Notes under the pieces: generated by a model
What the model saw: the letters and a program-made list of their open reading frames with translations, nothing else
Database searches by the model: none
Told to the model about the DNA's origin: nothing
Source of the DNA: Paratinospora sagittata
Lineage: Eukaryota; Streptophyta; Magnoliopsida; Ranunculales; Menispermaceae
Length of the DNA stretch: 64,000 nt
Assembly (NCBI GenBank): GCA_035771175.1
Contig: CM069590.1
Span: 33,742,821 to 33,806,820, forward strand
Direction of reading: 5' to 3'
Made by a program: the position numbers and the translations under genes
In this document: positions 1 to 11,330 of the stretch, one piece after another
Layout of the letters: each line of letters starts with the position of its first letter
How positions within the stretch are numbered: the first letter of the stretch is position 1

Positions 1-738
1 CTGATCAAGATCTCCACTGACCAGAATGAATAACCATAAGCTACGAACTTGTTGACAAATTTTGACCTCAATCTGACCATATATCCCAAAGATCCAGCTT
101 TTTGATGAAAATGTCGCAGAGATCTTCCTCCTGCAACTCCCTCATTCTTTCTCTTCTTCTTTCCTTTCTCTTCTTTTCTTTCTCTTCTTTTTTCCTTTCT
201 CTCCACTCACCTCTTTCTAGCACTTCCTTGATTCCCTCCTTAATTCTCTCCTTGATTCTCTCCTTGATTTCTTCCTTGATTCTCTCCTTGATTCCCTCCA
301 CTCATTCTAGCACTTCCTTGAGGGCATGAGACACTTGTCCACTTTCATGCACCAACCTTCACATGTGTTGGTCTCATATTACCCATACCAACCACATGTA
401 CTTTAACCAATTTCATGCTTCCATGCATTTTAGATGTCCAATCCATTTAATACACCAAATTTTCATTCTCATTTATCCTTTTATTCAATCAATCCTAACT
501 CATATCAATTCATGGTTTAATGGGCCCATGCATAAATAATAACATATGCATTATAATTTAATTTAACATGACCCATATACAATTTATGATACACATATTT
601 ATATACATTATCAAGCATCAACTATACAAACATTAAACAACCATCAAACAAACACCAAACATATCAAAGCAACGCATAGAGTTTGGGCAAAGTGCAATTG
701 GGTTATGGGCTAGATGAAATAATTTTCGGGGCGTCACA
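1..738 (-). mobile_element. Gypsy (N family) LTR, truncated by window edge
   Basis: This stretch matches the outer (5') end of the LTR of element N (44100-44905) in the same orientation, including the pyrimidine-rich tract, the tract around the CACATGTGTTGGTC motif and the terminal ...GTCACA. It ends at 738, where the sequence switches into a Sirevirus-type LTR that lacks its own terminal bases. The gypsy element therefore inserted into that LTR. The rest lies left of the window, so whether it is a solo LTR or a full element cannot be told. Confidence 0.8.
225..299. repeat. 12-bp minisatellite
   Basis: About six tandem copies of the 12-mer TCCTTGATTCTC with single-base variants lie inside the gypsy LTR. 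On the minus strand they read as a four-residue repeat of the KERI/KEGI type, which explains the highly charged open frame there; I regard that frame as non-coding. The matching position in the N 5' LTR (about 44220-44320) lacks the expansion, so it is specific to this copy. Confidence 0.8.
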
Positions 739-889
739 AAAGTAGATTAAACAAAGTATAGCAACAAAATACAATAAATGTAAATTAGAAAATGCAATCA
801 AGATTTATAGTGGTTTGGCCTCGCCTACATCCACTACCTAACCTCCTCAGTTTGGGTTTGTTCAAACTCCACTATGAACTTTCTTATGG

Positions 890-1030
890 GTGAAGATCAA
901 ACTGGTACACTTTCTCAACTTACGGGTGTGAGAACTATCGTTCCTCAGCTTATGGGTGTGAGAAAACCGTTTCTCAACTTTCAGGTGTGAGATGACCATT
1001 TCTCAACTTCTCGGTGTGAGAAGACTTGAA
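890..1030. repeat. LTR sub-repeats, TCTCAACTTACGGGTGTGAG type
   Basis: Four to five degenerate direct copies of a roughly 25-bp unit containing CTCAACTT and GGTGTGAGA lie close to the LTR 3' end (minus orientation). Equivalent units occur at the same relative place in the other Sirevirus-like LTRs of the window, with a family-specific sequence in each. Confidence 0.75.
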
Positions 1031-1519
1031 GTTTTTCTTTTGAAATGATCGTAAGTTCAAGCACAAATGAAAGACGACTAACTTTCAAAATGTTTTTGCA
1101 CAAGTGAAAACTAATGACACGCTTTTGAATGAATATCAATTTTCGTATTTGATCAGTAGCTTTTATGTTCTAAGACAACACGTATATATAAAAATAACAG
1201 AGGTGCAATGGACTTGATGAATTTTGGCACTCTAGGTTATTTCAAATAGTTAGTCTACATTCTTTCCTAAAATGGATCGATTCAACTCTGTGCATATTAC
1301 GGTAGCACCTGACTCATTTTGATCCTTTCACGAAAAAAGAGTGTTCTGACACAGTATAAGAACGTTCAAAAAGTTCTGAAAAAGTTGTTGTACGATTCTG
1401 AAAAGTTCTGAAAAGTATTCATACGGTTATGGAGAAATTAACAGAAATGGTGCTATTGTCAAAATAGTAACATTTGTTGAATTAGTGTTTTTGTGTATAA
1501 TATTAACTTTTGTCGTTTT

Positions 1520-2095
1520 GTTCCTTGAGGGCGCTCATGGAGCATAAGCATTCTGCTGAACATTGAAGTGAGGGCGCTACTAAGTCGTAAGTGTCATGAC
1601 TTACTTTGACGATTTAAACGACTCAAATCATGAGGGCGCTACTTCGCAGTTAGCATTCTGCTTTGTTTTAAAACAATAAACACACGAGGGCGCTACTCAA
1701 GAGTTAGTGTCCTGATATTTAAAATCAGTTTTAAAACAAACTTAAAAGATGTTAAGTTCGCTAATGGACAGTAAGCGTCCTGAAAGTTATTAAGTTGATT
1801 CTAAAGATGAGGGTGCTCCTACACAATTAGCGTCCTAATAGTTTATTCAACTTATAACTATCTGTGTCCTTAAAGATAGAAATCACTTAGAAACAAAAAG
1901 AACTTCCAGCTAGCTGAAACTAAGTTAGCGTCGTGACATTCTCAAAGGTTGACAAAAGGAAGGTCGCTACTTACACATAAGAGTCCTTGTGAATTAGATC
2001 AATTTAACCTTGAGCGTCCTAATATTTTATCAGCATCCTGACTCATCAAGTTCTGAAGGACGCTGCTAAAACATTACCGTCCTGAAATACTTTAT
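1520..2095. repeat. Array of imperfect hairpin modules in LTR U3
   Basis: About ten modules pair a GAGGGCGCTACT-like half with a GTAAGCGTCCTGA-like half. The halves are near-complementary (AGGGCGCT against AGCGTCCT) with a loop of roughly 8-14 bases, and modules are spaced some 50-80 bp apart. The array lies between the LTR 5' end and the TATA box, which on the minus strand is U3. Confidence 0.75.
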
Positions 2096-2471
2096 AAAAA
2101 CAATTTTTGATTTCTCAATTAAAGCTCAATAAAACAACATGATATTTCCGGATTAAATCAAATATGTAAACGATCTAAATCAATTTGATTGAAACATACA
2201 GTCATGCATAATGCTGAATCAAATGGCATTGAAGGTTCTACAACCTATTGTAATCTAATCATACTACCGAACATCTTCAAATGGTCATCGTCTTCAAGTA
2301 GATCTTTAATACGTTTGCCATGCATCATTGATTCTTTTGAAACCTTAAAGTAAGATTAGATATGCCATATGTGCGGTAATATCATGAACAAGATGTGGTT
2401 TTTAATCATCAAAATATCTTTCGTATCAGGGACATATTCTTGTAAGGGACATGAGGATAATTTGTTCAATA

Positions 2472-2672
2472 GTCGTCTGTTGGTTGAATGTAAGTCGTCA
2501 TTTATTGTTCTAGTGCGGGGTTTTTTGTGATCAGTATTTATTAGTCTATGCCTTTGAGGAGATCGGGCTAGACTTTTAACAAAGTCATGAATAACTTACA
2601 TTGGACAATTGAATGGACTCTATTATACACTGCCACTGATGGAAGCATTCAAGTTAAATTATCAGATGTTAC
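2472..2672 (+). mobile_element. Gypsy X LTR fragment (upstream copy)
   Basis: These 201 bases match 15003-15200 of the X 3' LTR and are the piece of the upstream X-LTR copy left between the two inserted Sirevirus-like LTRs. The last five bases, GTTAC, are one half of the TSD of the next insertion. Confidence 0.8.
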
Positions 2673-3039
2673 TGTTGAACCAATTATCCTCACGTCCCTT
2701 ACGAGAATATGTTCCTAATATGAAAGATATTTTGATGATTACAAACCACATTTTGTTTATGATATTACTGCACATATGGCATATCTAATCTTACTTGAAG
2801 GTTTCAAAGAATCAATGATGTATGGCGAACGTATTAAAGATCTTCTTGAAGACCATGATCATTTGAAGATGTTCGGTTGTATGATTAGATTATGATAGGT
2901 TGTAGGACCTTCTATGTCATATGAGTCAATGATATGTATGCCTACATGTTTTAATCGATAGTTAGCATATTCGATTTAATCCAGCTATATTTTGTTTTAT
3001 CGAGATTTAATTGAGAAATGAAAAACTATTTTTATAAAG

Positions 3040-3600
3040 TATTTCAGGACACTAATGTTTGAGTAGCGCCCTCCTGGACTTGGTGAATCAGGACGCTGAT
3101 AAAATATTAGGACGCTCTAGGTTTAATTGAGTTGATTAATAAGGATGTTTACTTGTAAGTAATGACCTTTCTTCTATCAACACTTGAGAATGTCAGAATG
3201 CTGACTTAGTTTCAGCTCACTGGAAGTTCTTTTTGTTTTCAAGTGATTTTTATAGTAAAGGACGCTGATAGTTATAAGTTGAATAAACTATCAGGACGCT
3301 ACTTGTGTAGGAGCGCCCTCATCTTTAGAATCAACTTAATAACCCTCAGGATGCTTACCATCCTTCAGCGTACTCAACATTGTTTTAAAACTGTTTTTAA
3401 ATTTTAGGATGCTAACTCTTGAGTAGCGCCCTCGTGTGTTCAATGTTTTTAAAACAAAGTAAGACGTTAACTGTGAAGTAGTGCCCTCATGTTTTAAGTC
3501 ATTTAAATCGTCAAAGTAAGTCAGAACACTTACGACTTAGTAGCGCCCTCACTTCAATGTTTAGCGGGACGCTTATGCTCCATAAGCGCCCTCAAGGAAC
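3040..3600. repeat. Array of imperfect hairpin modules in LTR U3
   Basis: This is the same array as at 1520-2095 but on the opposite strand, reading AGGACGCT...AGTAGCGCCCTC. About nine modules are recognisable, several with both halves well kept (for example near 3300-3325 and 3410-3435). Confidence 0.78.
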
Positions 3601-3929
3601 AAAAAGATAAAAGTTGATATTATGCGCAAGGACGCTAATTCAACAAATGTTATTATTCTGAAAAGAGCACCATTTCCGTTACTTACTTCAGAACTGTACG
3701 AATACTATTCAGAACATTTCAGAATCATACAACAACTTTTTAAAAAAAATTTGAACGTTCTAAAAGCATGTCAGAACATTCTCTTTTCGTGAAAGGATCA
3801 GATGATTCAGGTGCTATCGTCGTATTATGCATTGAACGTAATCGATCCATTTCGGGAAAGAAAGTATACGTTGTATTTGAAATAACCTAGAGCGCCAAAA
3901 TTATCAAGTCCATTGCTCTTCTGTTATTC

Positions 3930-3938
3930 CTATATATA
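3930..3938 (+). promoter_or_regulatory. LTR TATA box
   Basis: TATATATAC lies downstream of the hairpin-module array and upstream of the TCTCACACCC sub-repeats, the expected place for the U3/R promoter of the 2673-4746 LTR. The inverted copy has a matching ATATATA near 1184. Confidence 0.6.
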
Positions 3939-4354
3939 CGTCTTGCCTTCGAGCAGAAAAACAACAAATGATATACGAAAACTGATATTCATTCAAAACG
4001 TATCAATAGTTTTTACTTGTGCCAAAACACTTTTTGAAAGTTAGTCGTCTTTCACTTGTGCTTGATGTTATGAACTTTTGAAAGAAAAACTTCAAGTCTT
4101 CTGGATTGATTGAACTTCATCTTCATTATTTTGACAATCCATTGAAGAAGATAAAATATTTTTGAACTTGTTTTCAGCATAAACTTCATCATACATATTT
4201 TGCTGAATTTGTGATCACAGAAGGTTCAATCCAAAGCTTTGTAAGTATCACTTTGATTCTAAGTAAAGGAATCATATCTCATCTTGTATTAAGTTTCCAG
4301 TGACTGGTTAGTCACTGGGCAAGAGTAAGTGTTGCTCGAAGTTGTAAGGCTCAT

Positions 4355-4505
4355 CACACACCCGGAACTTGAGAAACGGTCATCTCACACCCAAAAGTTG
4401 AGAAACGGTCATCTCACACCCGGAAGTTGAGAAGCGGTCTTCTCACACCCGCAAGTTGAGAAACAATAGTTCTCACACCCGCAAGTTGAGAAAGTGTATC
4501 AGTTT
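4355..4505. repeat. LTR sub-repeats, CTCACACCCGCAAGTTGAGA type
   Basis: Five or so direct copies of a roughly 28-bp unit carry CTCACACCC and AAGTTGAGAA. They sit in the presumed R/U5 part of the solo LTR and mirror the units at 890-1030. Confidence 0.8.
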
Positions 4506-4751
4506 GATCTTCACCCATAAGAAGGTCCATAGTGGAGTTTGAATAAATCCTAACTGAGGAGGTTAGGTAGTGGATGTAGGTGCGGCCGAACCACTATAAA
4601 TCTTGTTTGCACTGTCTCATTTACATTTGTTGTATTTGATTGCTATACTTTGTTTAATCTGCTTTCTTTATTCCGCACATTTGTAAGAAAAGTTAAAATC
4701 CGCTAAGTGTCCAATTTACCCCCCTCTTGAACATATCTGGCCAACAGTTTC

Positions 4752-5472
4752 ATGACCTCAGGTTGAGAAATCAACTTGAAAGTGTCTTACAATTGGTTAT
4801 ATGCATAATATGGCCTTTGGGATACTTATCACGTTTGCTTGAATAAAGGGTGAATAAGGGGCATAGATTTTGAAACTGCATTTACTATACATTGTTTGTA
4901 TATGATGTATGTATCGATTTGCATTGTTTCGTACATAGCATTGAACATGGATACATGGGATGTTTAGATGAATGAATGATGATATTCTCAAATTCTATTC
5001 ACTGGGCACCGTTGGCTCATTCTATTCCCAAATTTTCAGGTCTTTCAACTATAGATACGGGCTAGGGAATAGAGTTTTAGTGAGATAGTAGTGCCTTGCC
5101 AGAAGAACCTTGTTTTGATATAGGTTTGATGTATATGGTTGTATACATATATTTTGATATTTTGGCTATGTAAATATATGTATATAACACCCCACATATG
5201 AAATTAAGTAGATGGATGTTTGGAATAAGTAGTTGTGATAAATGGATATTGTTCAATGTTTTGGTATGGATTTTAAATGGATGTTGATATATAATTGTGT
5301 TGGATTGATTATCAGGTGAATTGGAAATGTGTTAGATGTCCTAAATACAGAGGAGACTCTGTCGGAGTCTGGTTGAGGCTTAACAGGGAGTTAATGGTCC
5401 TATTGTAGATAGGATGGTTAGATTCATGTGCCTGTCAGGATACCCTGGGAGTTTGGGAAGGGGTCGTAACAC
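4752..5472 (+). mobile_element. Gypsy X LTR, 3' portion (upstream copy)
   Basis: This continues the upstream X LTR after the solo LTR and corresponds to 15201-15912. It carries the CACTGGGCACCGTTGGCTCA motif (5000-5019) and ends GGGGTCGTAACA. Directly after it comes the same antisense Tat-like ORF sequence that follows the X 3' LTR at 15913, so the two LTR copies share one insertion junction. Confidence 0.78.
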
Positions 5473-6322
5473 TCTCCATTCAAGTCTACACCACTATTCT
5501 CAAACAATGATGTGAGATACATCCCAAATGAGAATCCTCCTCCTCTACTTACTACAGTATCTATGACATGAATGAGAAGGTAAGACAGATTTATCTTCAT
5601 TTTTAGAAGGATGCTCCACACCAAAAAACAAATCCAACTCATTGACAGTCCCCCTACTTCTTGATTTAGGCTGAATAATGTGGGTGACAATGTTGGGGAA
5701 AATTCTTGGAATAAATTCAAAGGACTTGTTTGAGAGTTTCTTATCAACACTAGAGTGAGCCTTCATTCTAGAAACATAACTTAGCACTACCAGACTGTCA
5801 TACTAAGGAAACTGAAATTTCCCTTTTGAAAAGATGATTACATGAGCGTCATCATCATCAGCCAGAGATAAATTCTCTATGAAAAACTATGGAGAAATTT
5901 GTATTGCTTGTCCCTTCATAGTAGACTTTCTAACCATCCCAGACTTTGCTTTCTTTTGCAGGTTTTGGTAAAATTCCTTGACTAGGTTTGGATACCATTT
6001 ATCTTGGTGTGTAAGGAACTTAGTCCAACCTTGGAATTCGAACAAAGGTTGCACATTGAGATGTGCCTTGGCAAAAAAGTCAAAGTATACAAAGCAACCA
6101 TCTAAAACTGCTATGTTGGCTAATTTTTCAACTTATCCTTTTTCTTTGATTTCTGGACTGAGGTAGATGGCTCAGCTTGTGGTGCATTGGATGAAGGTCC
6201 CATTGGAACAGTGGACACAGGAACTGTGTTAGGAAGAGAGGCGGTTGGTACCTCAGGGACCTGAGTACTTGACTCAGTTCGAGTCTTTTTGACTCTGGGT
6301 CTCACTCTTCTCGGTGGAGAAG
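5473..6322 (-). pseudogene. Putative plant transposon protein-type ORF, decayed (copy 1)
   Basis: On the minus strand, in several frames, pieces read as a QGWTKF-like block, a WYPNLVKEF-like block, VSRMKAHSSVDKK and INLSYLLIHV...FGMYLTSLFENSGVDLNGE. Their order and spacing recall the plant-specific 'putative plant transposon protein' domain carried by some Tat/Ogre gypsy elements. Internal stops and frameshifts make it non-functional. It lies antisense to element X and is a near-duplicate of 15913-16760. The upstream end is cut at about 6322, where X LTR sequence resumes. Function is unknown; family assignment is from remembered motifs. Confidence 0.6.
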
Positions 6323-6327
6323 AAATT

Positions 6328-6617
6328 TATATAACACCCCACATATGAAATTAAGTAGATGGATGTATGGAATCGAAAGTTGTGATAGATGGATATTGTT
6401 AAATGTTTTGGTATGGATTTTAATGGATGTGGATATATATTTGTGTTGGATGGATTATCAGGTGAATTGGAAATGTGTTAGATGTCCTAAATATAGGGGA
6501 AACTATATCGGAGTCTCGTTGTGGCTTAACAAAGGTTTAATGGTCGTATTTCGGATAGAATGGTTAGATTCTTGTGCTAGTCAGGATGCCTTGGGAGTTT
6601 GGGAAGGGGTCCTGACA
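6328..6617 (+). mobile_element. Gypsy X LTR 3'-end fragment next to PBS
   Basis: The last 290 bases of the X LTR, from TATATAACACC to CCTGACA, match 5185-5472 and 15627-15912. The upstream part is absent because of the duplication junction at 6322-6328. It is followed by a PBS, so this is what remains of the 5' LTR of the X copy annotated here. Confidence 0.85.
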
Positions 6618-6621
6618 GCGT

Positions 6622-6634
6622 TGGTATCAGAGTC
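6622..6634 (+). promoter_or_regulatory. PBS, initiator-Met tRNA type
   Basis: TGGTATCAGAGTC begins four bases after the LTR end. TGGTATCAGAGC is the usual complement of the 3' end of plant initiator methionine tRNA, and here the last bases differ slightly. It fixes the LTR/internal boundary of element X. Confidence 0.85.
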
Positions 6635-6767
6635 ACGTTTGTAAACGACTTCGGAATTTAAAAGCTTCAAGATAATGAATAAGCCTTGCTATATTATTTT
6701 TTGTGTGTAGTAATATAGTATGGGTAGATATGATCATAGATGATTTGTTTTTCTCTATATGTGATGT

Positions 6768-7376
6768 TTGCCTCATTTAACGTCTCAGAATATTCGAGTG
6801 ATGAAGGCAGACGAGGGAATTGATTACATAGAGAATACAGATCAAGAAAGAATTAAGAGGCTAGAGGAAAAAGTCATGGCCCAAGAACGAGAAGTTGCAA
6901 CTTTGAAGTTGCAAATAGCTGAATTAGCCAAAACCAATGCTCAAGTAGTGAAATTACACGAGGCGCTTAAGGCTAGTATATTGGGGTTGACTGTAGCACT
7001 GCCGCAAATAACTTCTACTAGTTGTGTTGTAGCTGCAAGAGAATCAGTTACCGCAGTACCAGAACCACCCCCAATGACTGCATCTGTTACAGATGAAGGG
7101 AAGAAACAAAAACAGAGGTGGAAAGGTAGTAAGCAAATAAAGCAGAAGAAGCGTATGATTCAAGAGTGGCAGTGAATTGCAACTAAACTCCTAGAGTTTG
7201 TAAATGCTAATAAAGGTACTCAAGGGGAGTCTTCAATGCCTAAACAAATATATGTTTGTTATAAATGTAGACAATTAGGACATAGAAGGTTTGAGTGTCC
7301 CAATCAATCAGTTGAGATTCCTGGTAATACTTCTGCAATACTGATTATGGGGATACCTTGCCTCAAAGCTTCATAA
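6768..7376 (+). pseudogene. gag: Gypsy X gag, shortened, one nonsense codon
   Basis: One frame reads through from the ATG at 6768 except for a TGA at 7173-7175 (in WQ-stop-IA). The product would be about 202 residues. Residues about 25-70 form a coiled coil (RIKRLEEKVMAQEREVATLK), followed by a basic segment (KGSKQIKQKK). A CCHC zinc knuckle, CYKCRQLGHRRFEC, lies at 7257-7298. The usual capsid-type Retrotrans_gag domain is not visible and the protein is about half the usual length, so an internal deletion is likely. Confidence 0.75.
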
Positions 7377-7692
7377 AATATCATGGGAGGTAGAATCACT
7401 ATCTCTATTATCTAGTTATGCCTATTTTTATTGAGGTTGATTGTACCTCGTGGTTATTTCTATGGATTAGGTACCAATGTAAAACTTTCCTTATCAGAAT
7501 TAGGATGTGATTAAGGTTAAGTATGACAGTGGGAGATGAAAAAAAGTCTAGTTGAACATGGTCTGTGACCATTGTATAGTTAAACTCGGTAATTTTGAAT
7601 TACCAGTGAAAGTTACAGTTATAGAGCTTCTAGAGTTGATGTTATTATGGGAATAAATTAGCAAAGCAGTTCATATGAATTTGCTAAGATGA
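7377..7692 (+). other. Decayed gag-protease interval of X
   Basis: This interval between the gag stop and the first pol fragment should hold the aspartic protease. Short stretches near 7590-7650 could be remnants, but no DTGA/DSGA-type active site could be read in any frame. It is probably badly decayed protease coding sequence. Confidence 0.4.
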
Positions 7693-9251
7693 TTGTATTC
7701 TCATTTTCTGGATATCCTGCCTTTGAGTTTAAAGGAGGAGCACCAAATAAACTACCTACTAGAAGTAGATTGGTGGTGGATAAATGAGAGAGAGGTATTA
7801 GCTGGCTTGATACCAGATGTTGAGATTAAGCTTGATGACATTTCTGTTATGAAAGAATTCCCAAAGGTGTTTCCTGTAGATTTGCCTGGTTTGCTCCTAA
7901 AAGGGAGATTGATTTCATCATTGAGCTAATTTTTGGTACTAAGCATATTTCCATGTCACTGTATAGAATGACGCCTAAGGAATTGTAAGAGTTGAAGGTA
8001 TAGTTAGAAGAACCTTCTACGCCTTAATGGTTTGTTTGATCAGCTGAATGGAACAAAATTTTTCTCGAAGATTAACTTGAGGTCAGGTTACCATCAACTG
8101 AGGATTTGGGATGAGGATGTACTTAAAACTACTTTTAGGACTAGATACGGACACTATGAGTTTTTGCTAATACCTTTTGGTATGACCAATGCACCAGTCG
8201 CGTTTATGGACTTGATGCAGAGAGTATTCAAGCCATATCTGGATTAGTTGCTCATTATTTTTATGGATGACATTCTAGTATATTCCAATACTCAAGAAGA
8301 GCATGAAAAACACCTCAGGATGACCTTGCAAACTTTAAAAGAGCAGAGACTGTATGCTAAGTTTAGCAAGTGTGAGTTTTGGATATCAGAGGTGAAATTC
8401 CTTGGTCATGTGGTGAGCTCGGGGGGAATTTCAGTTGATCCAACTAAGGTTAAGGTTATTATCAGTTGGCCAAGATCCACCACAGTGACAGAGATTAGGA
8501 GTTTTCAGGGATTGGCTGGTTATTAAAGGAGGTTTGTGCAGAGTTTTTTGAAACTTGCTACACCATTAACCAAACTAACCCAGAAGAATGTACCATTTGT
8601 GTGGACTGTTGAGTGTGAAAATGCCTTGGTTGAACTGAAAAAAAAAGTTGACATCTGCACTAGTGTTGATCTTACCAGAACCTGGTCAAGAGTTAGTAAT
8701 CTATACAGATGCTTCTCATACAAGTTTGGGTTGTGTACTTATACTGAAGAATAGGGTCATTGCTTATGCATCAAGACAGTTGAAGGTGCATGAGAAGAAC
8801 TATCCAGTACATGATTTAGAATTGGCTGTTGTTGTCTTTGCATTGAAAATTTGGAGGCATTATCTCTATGGGGAGAAATTCACACTCTATTTAGTTCATA
8901 AGAGTCTGAAATACAATTTCACAAAAGGATCTGAATATGAGACAGAGGCGGTGGTGAGAGCTTCTCAAGGATTATGAATTCGCTTTGGTGTATCATCCTA
9001 GGAAGGAAAATGTTGTAGTTGATGCACCGAGCAAAAAGAATATAGAAACTACCATTGTAGCATGTCAAATGTCTCATGAGTGGACATTATTAGAAGAGGT
9101 TACCATGATGAATGTTCATTCTGCCTCTGCAGATGCAGTTATATGTGATTAGATGAGAGCCAACCTACTCATATTCAAGAGGGGTAGCAAGTCATCGGTA
9201 GTTAGACATGGATTATATGATGTTAAGACTTGGGCTGAAATTATTAGTCAT
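7693..9251 (+). pseudogene. pol: Gypsy X pol: linker, RT, RNase H, broken
   Basis: Translation gives the protease-RT linker (PKVFPVDLPGL), then RT from about 7960, the catalytic box FMDDILVYS (8257-8290), FLGHVVSSGGISVDP, and RNase H ([32 protein letters not shown]). RT lacks its early fingers/palm part: about 45 codons between the LEEL-type and FDQL segments are deleted near 8002-8030. Stops lie at 8245-8247 (TAG) and 8524-8526 (TAA). A one-base frameshift lies in the A-run at 8637-8646, and another near 8950. The RT motif itself is intact. At 9251 the gene is split by a solo LTR. Confidence 0.88.
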
Positions 9252-9299
9252 TGTTGGTCCACCCAAGAGGGGGGTGAATTGGGTGTGATGGTCAATTTT

Positions 9300-9630
9300 A
9301 AAAATATGAACCAAACCGTTACAACTGTCCTTTTATAGGTTAAGGGCAAACCTATCCTTTCACGGGCTAAGGATGAACCAAATTTCCTTTTTCCAGGATG
9401 AGGAGAAACCCATGTTCTTTTTACGGGATAAGGAAAAACCATTTTCCTTTTACGGGATAAGGATCATTTTCCTTTTACGAGAAAAAGGAACAATCGTTTT
9501 CCTTTTACAGGATAAGGAACAACCATTTTCCTTTTACGCGATAAGGAACAACCGTTTCTCTTTTACAAGTTAAGAGATAAACTATCCTTTTACAAGTTAA
9601 GGACGCACCTATCCTTTTACGGGTTTCAAT
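9300..9630. repeat. LTR sub-repeats, CCTTTTACGGGATAAGGA type
   Basis: Eight or nine direct copies of a roughly 33-bp unit (TTTTCCTTTTACGGGATAAGG and variants) lie just inside the LTR 3' end. The B LTR copies at 34745-35050 and 49085-49330 carry the same unit in opposite orientation, with different copy numbers. Confidence 0.85.
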
Positions 9631-10358
9631 CCTGAAATCATTAAGTGAACTACATTCACTTGTCCTGGTTGTTTCAGTCTAGAAACACACCAACATTATA
9701 ACACAATAATGTTGGTTCTAACTGAGTAGAATACTTTACAATAAGGCTCAGTACATAGCATTACAAAGATATGGAATATGAAAGAGGTAATGCTAATTTG
9801 AAATACACCTACAGTCCTTTACCTTTTAATGTTCGGTATTGCTCAAGTGCAGTTTTGAAAAGCATGAATGATATGATATGAAAATCAGTGCTTCTTCGAA
9901 AATAATATGATACCAAATAAACATTGATTTGAAAATTGAAGGACTAGTATAAATCAAGAACACAAACAGTTTTCAAAGTAGATATAAAATATAAGTGCAA
10001 AAACTTCTGGTTCTGTGATAAGTAGTTAACGTAACTACTGATATAGTTCAATACAGTACTTAAGATATGAAATCAAGTATAACTGTATTTCTCATGAACT
10101 ATTTCTCAAATTCTATTTTCAGCAAGAATGATACCAACTATGAATCAATGCTGAGAATTTGAGTTGTTACCAGATCAAATAGATTTTCAAACATATTATG
10201 AAAATAAGCTCAATATGAAAATCATTTGAATACATAAGGTATCAGTGAAAAATACTTTGAAAGTTTAGATAATAAAAAACATTTTGACACAGACTAACTT
10301 TCAAAAAGTATTGGCACAATACAAATAAATTGGCAATTTGTTTGGTCCTAAGTGTTGG

Positions 10359-10367
10359 TATTTATAG
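10359..10367 (-). promoter_or_regulatory. LTR TATA box (CTATAAATA)
   Basis: CTATAAATA on the minus strand, preceded by AAGT, lies downstream of the hairpin array in the LTR sense. The same 9-mer occurs at the same place in the B and C LTRs (48325, 50858, 52282). Confidence 0.65.
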
Positions 10368-10694
10368 ACTTAGTGGGACATAGCCGTTAAACATTTGAAG
10401 TTCAAATAATATGAACATTTACACACAACGGCTAGAATGTTATATGAAAATGGCAACTACAATTTTCACTAATATTTTGGTTCTTTTCAGATATCATGAA
10501 AAGGGAAAGTTTTAAAAAAACTTATTTCATGTATTAGAGACGATCTCTAATAGGTTTGAAAAGGACTTTGTGCAAAGGTCTGTTCTGAAAAAGTAAACTT
10601 ATGTAGTGTACTTGTTCGAACAGTGACGATTGTTGAATTAGGGTCCTGATTTCGTAATCAGTATCCTAACTCATAATATAAACTTTGTCATTTT

Positions 10695-11330
10695 ATTCCT
10701 TGAGGGCGCTCATTACGTATAAGCATCCTACTGAACACTTAAGTGATGGCGCTACTAACTCGTAAGCGTCTTGACTTACGTTGACACTTAAATGAATTAA
10801 ACCTAAGGGCGTTAATGCACAGTTAGCGTCCTGTTATGTTTTAAAATAATTCAATGTATGAGGGCACTACTATCCGAGTAAGCGTCTTGCTTTTAAAACA
10901 TAAAACTAAACATGAGGGCGCTACAACAATGTAAGCGTCCTACCAATGAAACACATTTTAAGTAAGGCACAAACACGCTGAAGGAAAATCAGCGTCCTGA
11001 AAGTTACTAAGTTGATTCCCAAAGGTGAGGGCACTCTTATCCAGGTAGAGTCCTGATAGATTGTTCAACTTATAACTATCAGCATCCTCAAAGAGACATT
11101 CTTTGAAGAACTTAAGAAATCTTTCAGTGAGCTGATGCTGAGTCAGCTTCCTAATAACTTCAGAGGTTGACTAATAAAGCAAGCCGCTACTATACAAGTA
11201 AGCGTCTTGATAATTAATTCAATTCAACCTTGATCGTTATCAGCGTCTTAATGAACTATCAGCGTCCTGACTCATCAAGTTCAGGAGAGCACTGCTAATT
11301 CATTAGCCTCCTGAAAGACTCTTTAAAAAA
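10695..11330. repeat. Array of imperfect hairpin modules in LTR U3
   Basis: Ten or more modules read GAGGGCGCT...TAAGCGTCCTG on the plus strand (minus-oriented LTR). They match, in inverse, the modules in the B LTRs. Confidence 0.78.

Larger units (their letters stand above)
743..2471 (-). mobile_element. Sirevirus-like LTR, minus strand, end-truncated
   Basis: This is the reverse complement of the solo LTR at 2673-4746. It shows the conserved near-end block with AGTGGATGTAGG and GAACCACTATAAATC (here inverted, about 800-850), the TCTCACACCC sub-repeats, a TATA-like ATATATA near 1184 and the array of GCGTCCTGA modules. The first roughly 80 bases of the inverted LTR are missing because the gypsy LTR at 1-738 inserted there. 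The inner end reads TTCAATA instead of TTCAACA and abuts X-LTR sequence. Confidence 0.8.
2673..4746 (+). mobile_element. Sirevirus-like solo LTR with TSD
   Basis: The block starts TGTTGAACC and ends CTGGCCAACA. It is flanked by GTTAC (2668-2672) and GTTTC (4747-4751), a 5-bp TSD with one difference. Removing it restores the X-LTR sequence seen intact around 15195-15210. It contains a hairpin-module array, a TATA box, TCTCACACCC sub-repeats and the GTAGTGGATGTAGG / GAACCACTATAAATC block typical of these LTRs. No internal domain remains, so it is a solo LTR formed by LTR-LTR recombination. Confidence 0.88.

Noticed and set aside
68..329. Overlapping open frames on both strands in the pyrimidine-rich tract, one giving KERIKE repeats
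   Set aside because: They follow from the 12-bp minisatellite and low-complexity sequence inside an LTR; no start context or homology.
1520..2095. CRISPR-like array (regularly spaced short repeats)
   Set aside because: The repeats are degenerate half-palindromes in a plant LTR, spacing is irregular, no cas genes, and the organism is a eukaryote.
743..4746. A foldback (MULE/MITE-type) DNA transposon
   Set aside because: Each arm is a complete or truncated LTR with LTR-specific parts, and the right arm has its own 5-bp TSD; two independent insertions explain it.
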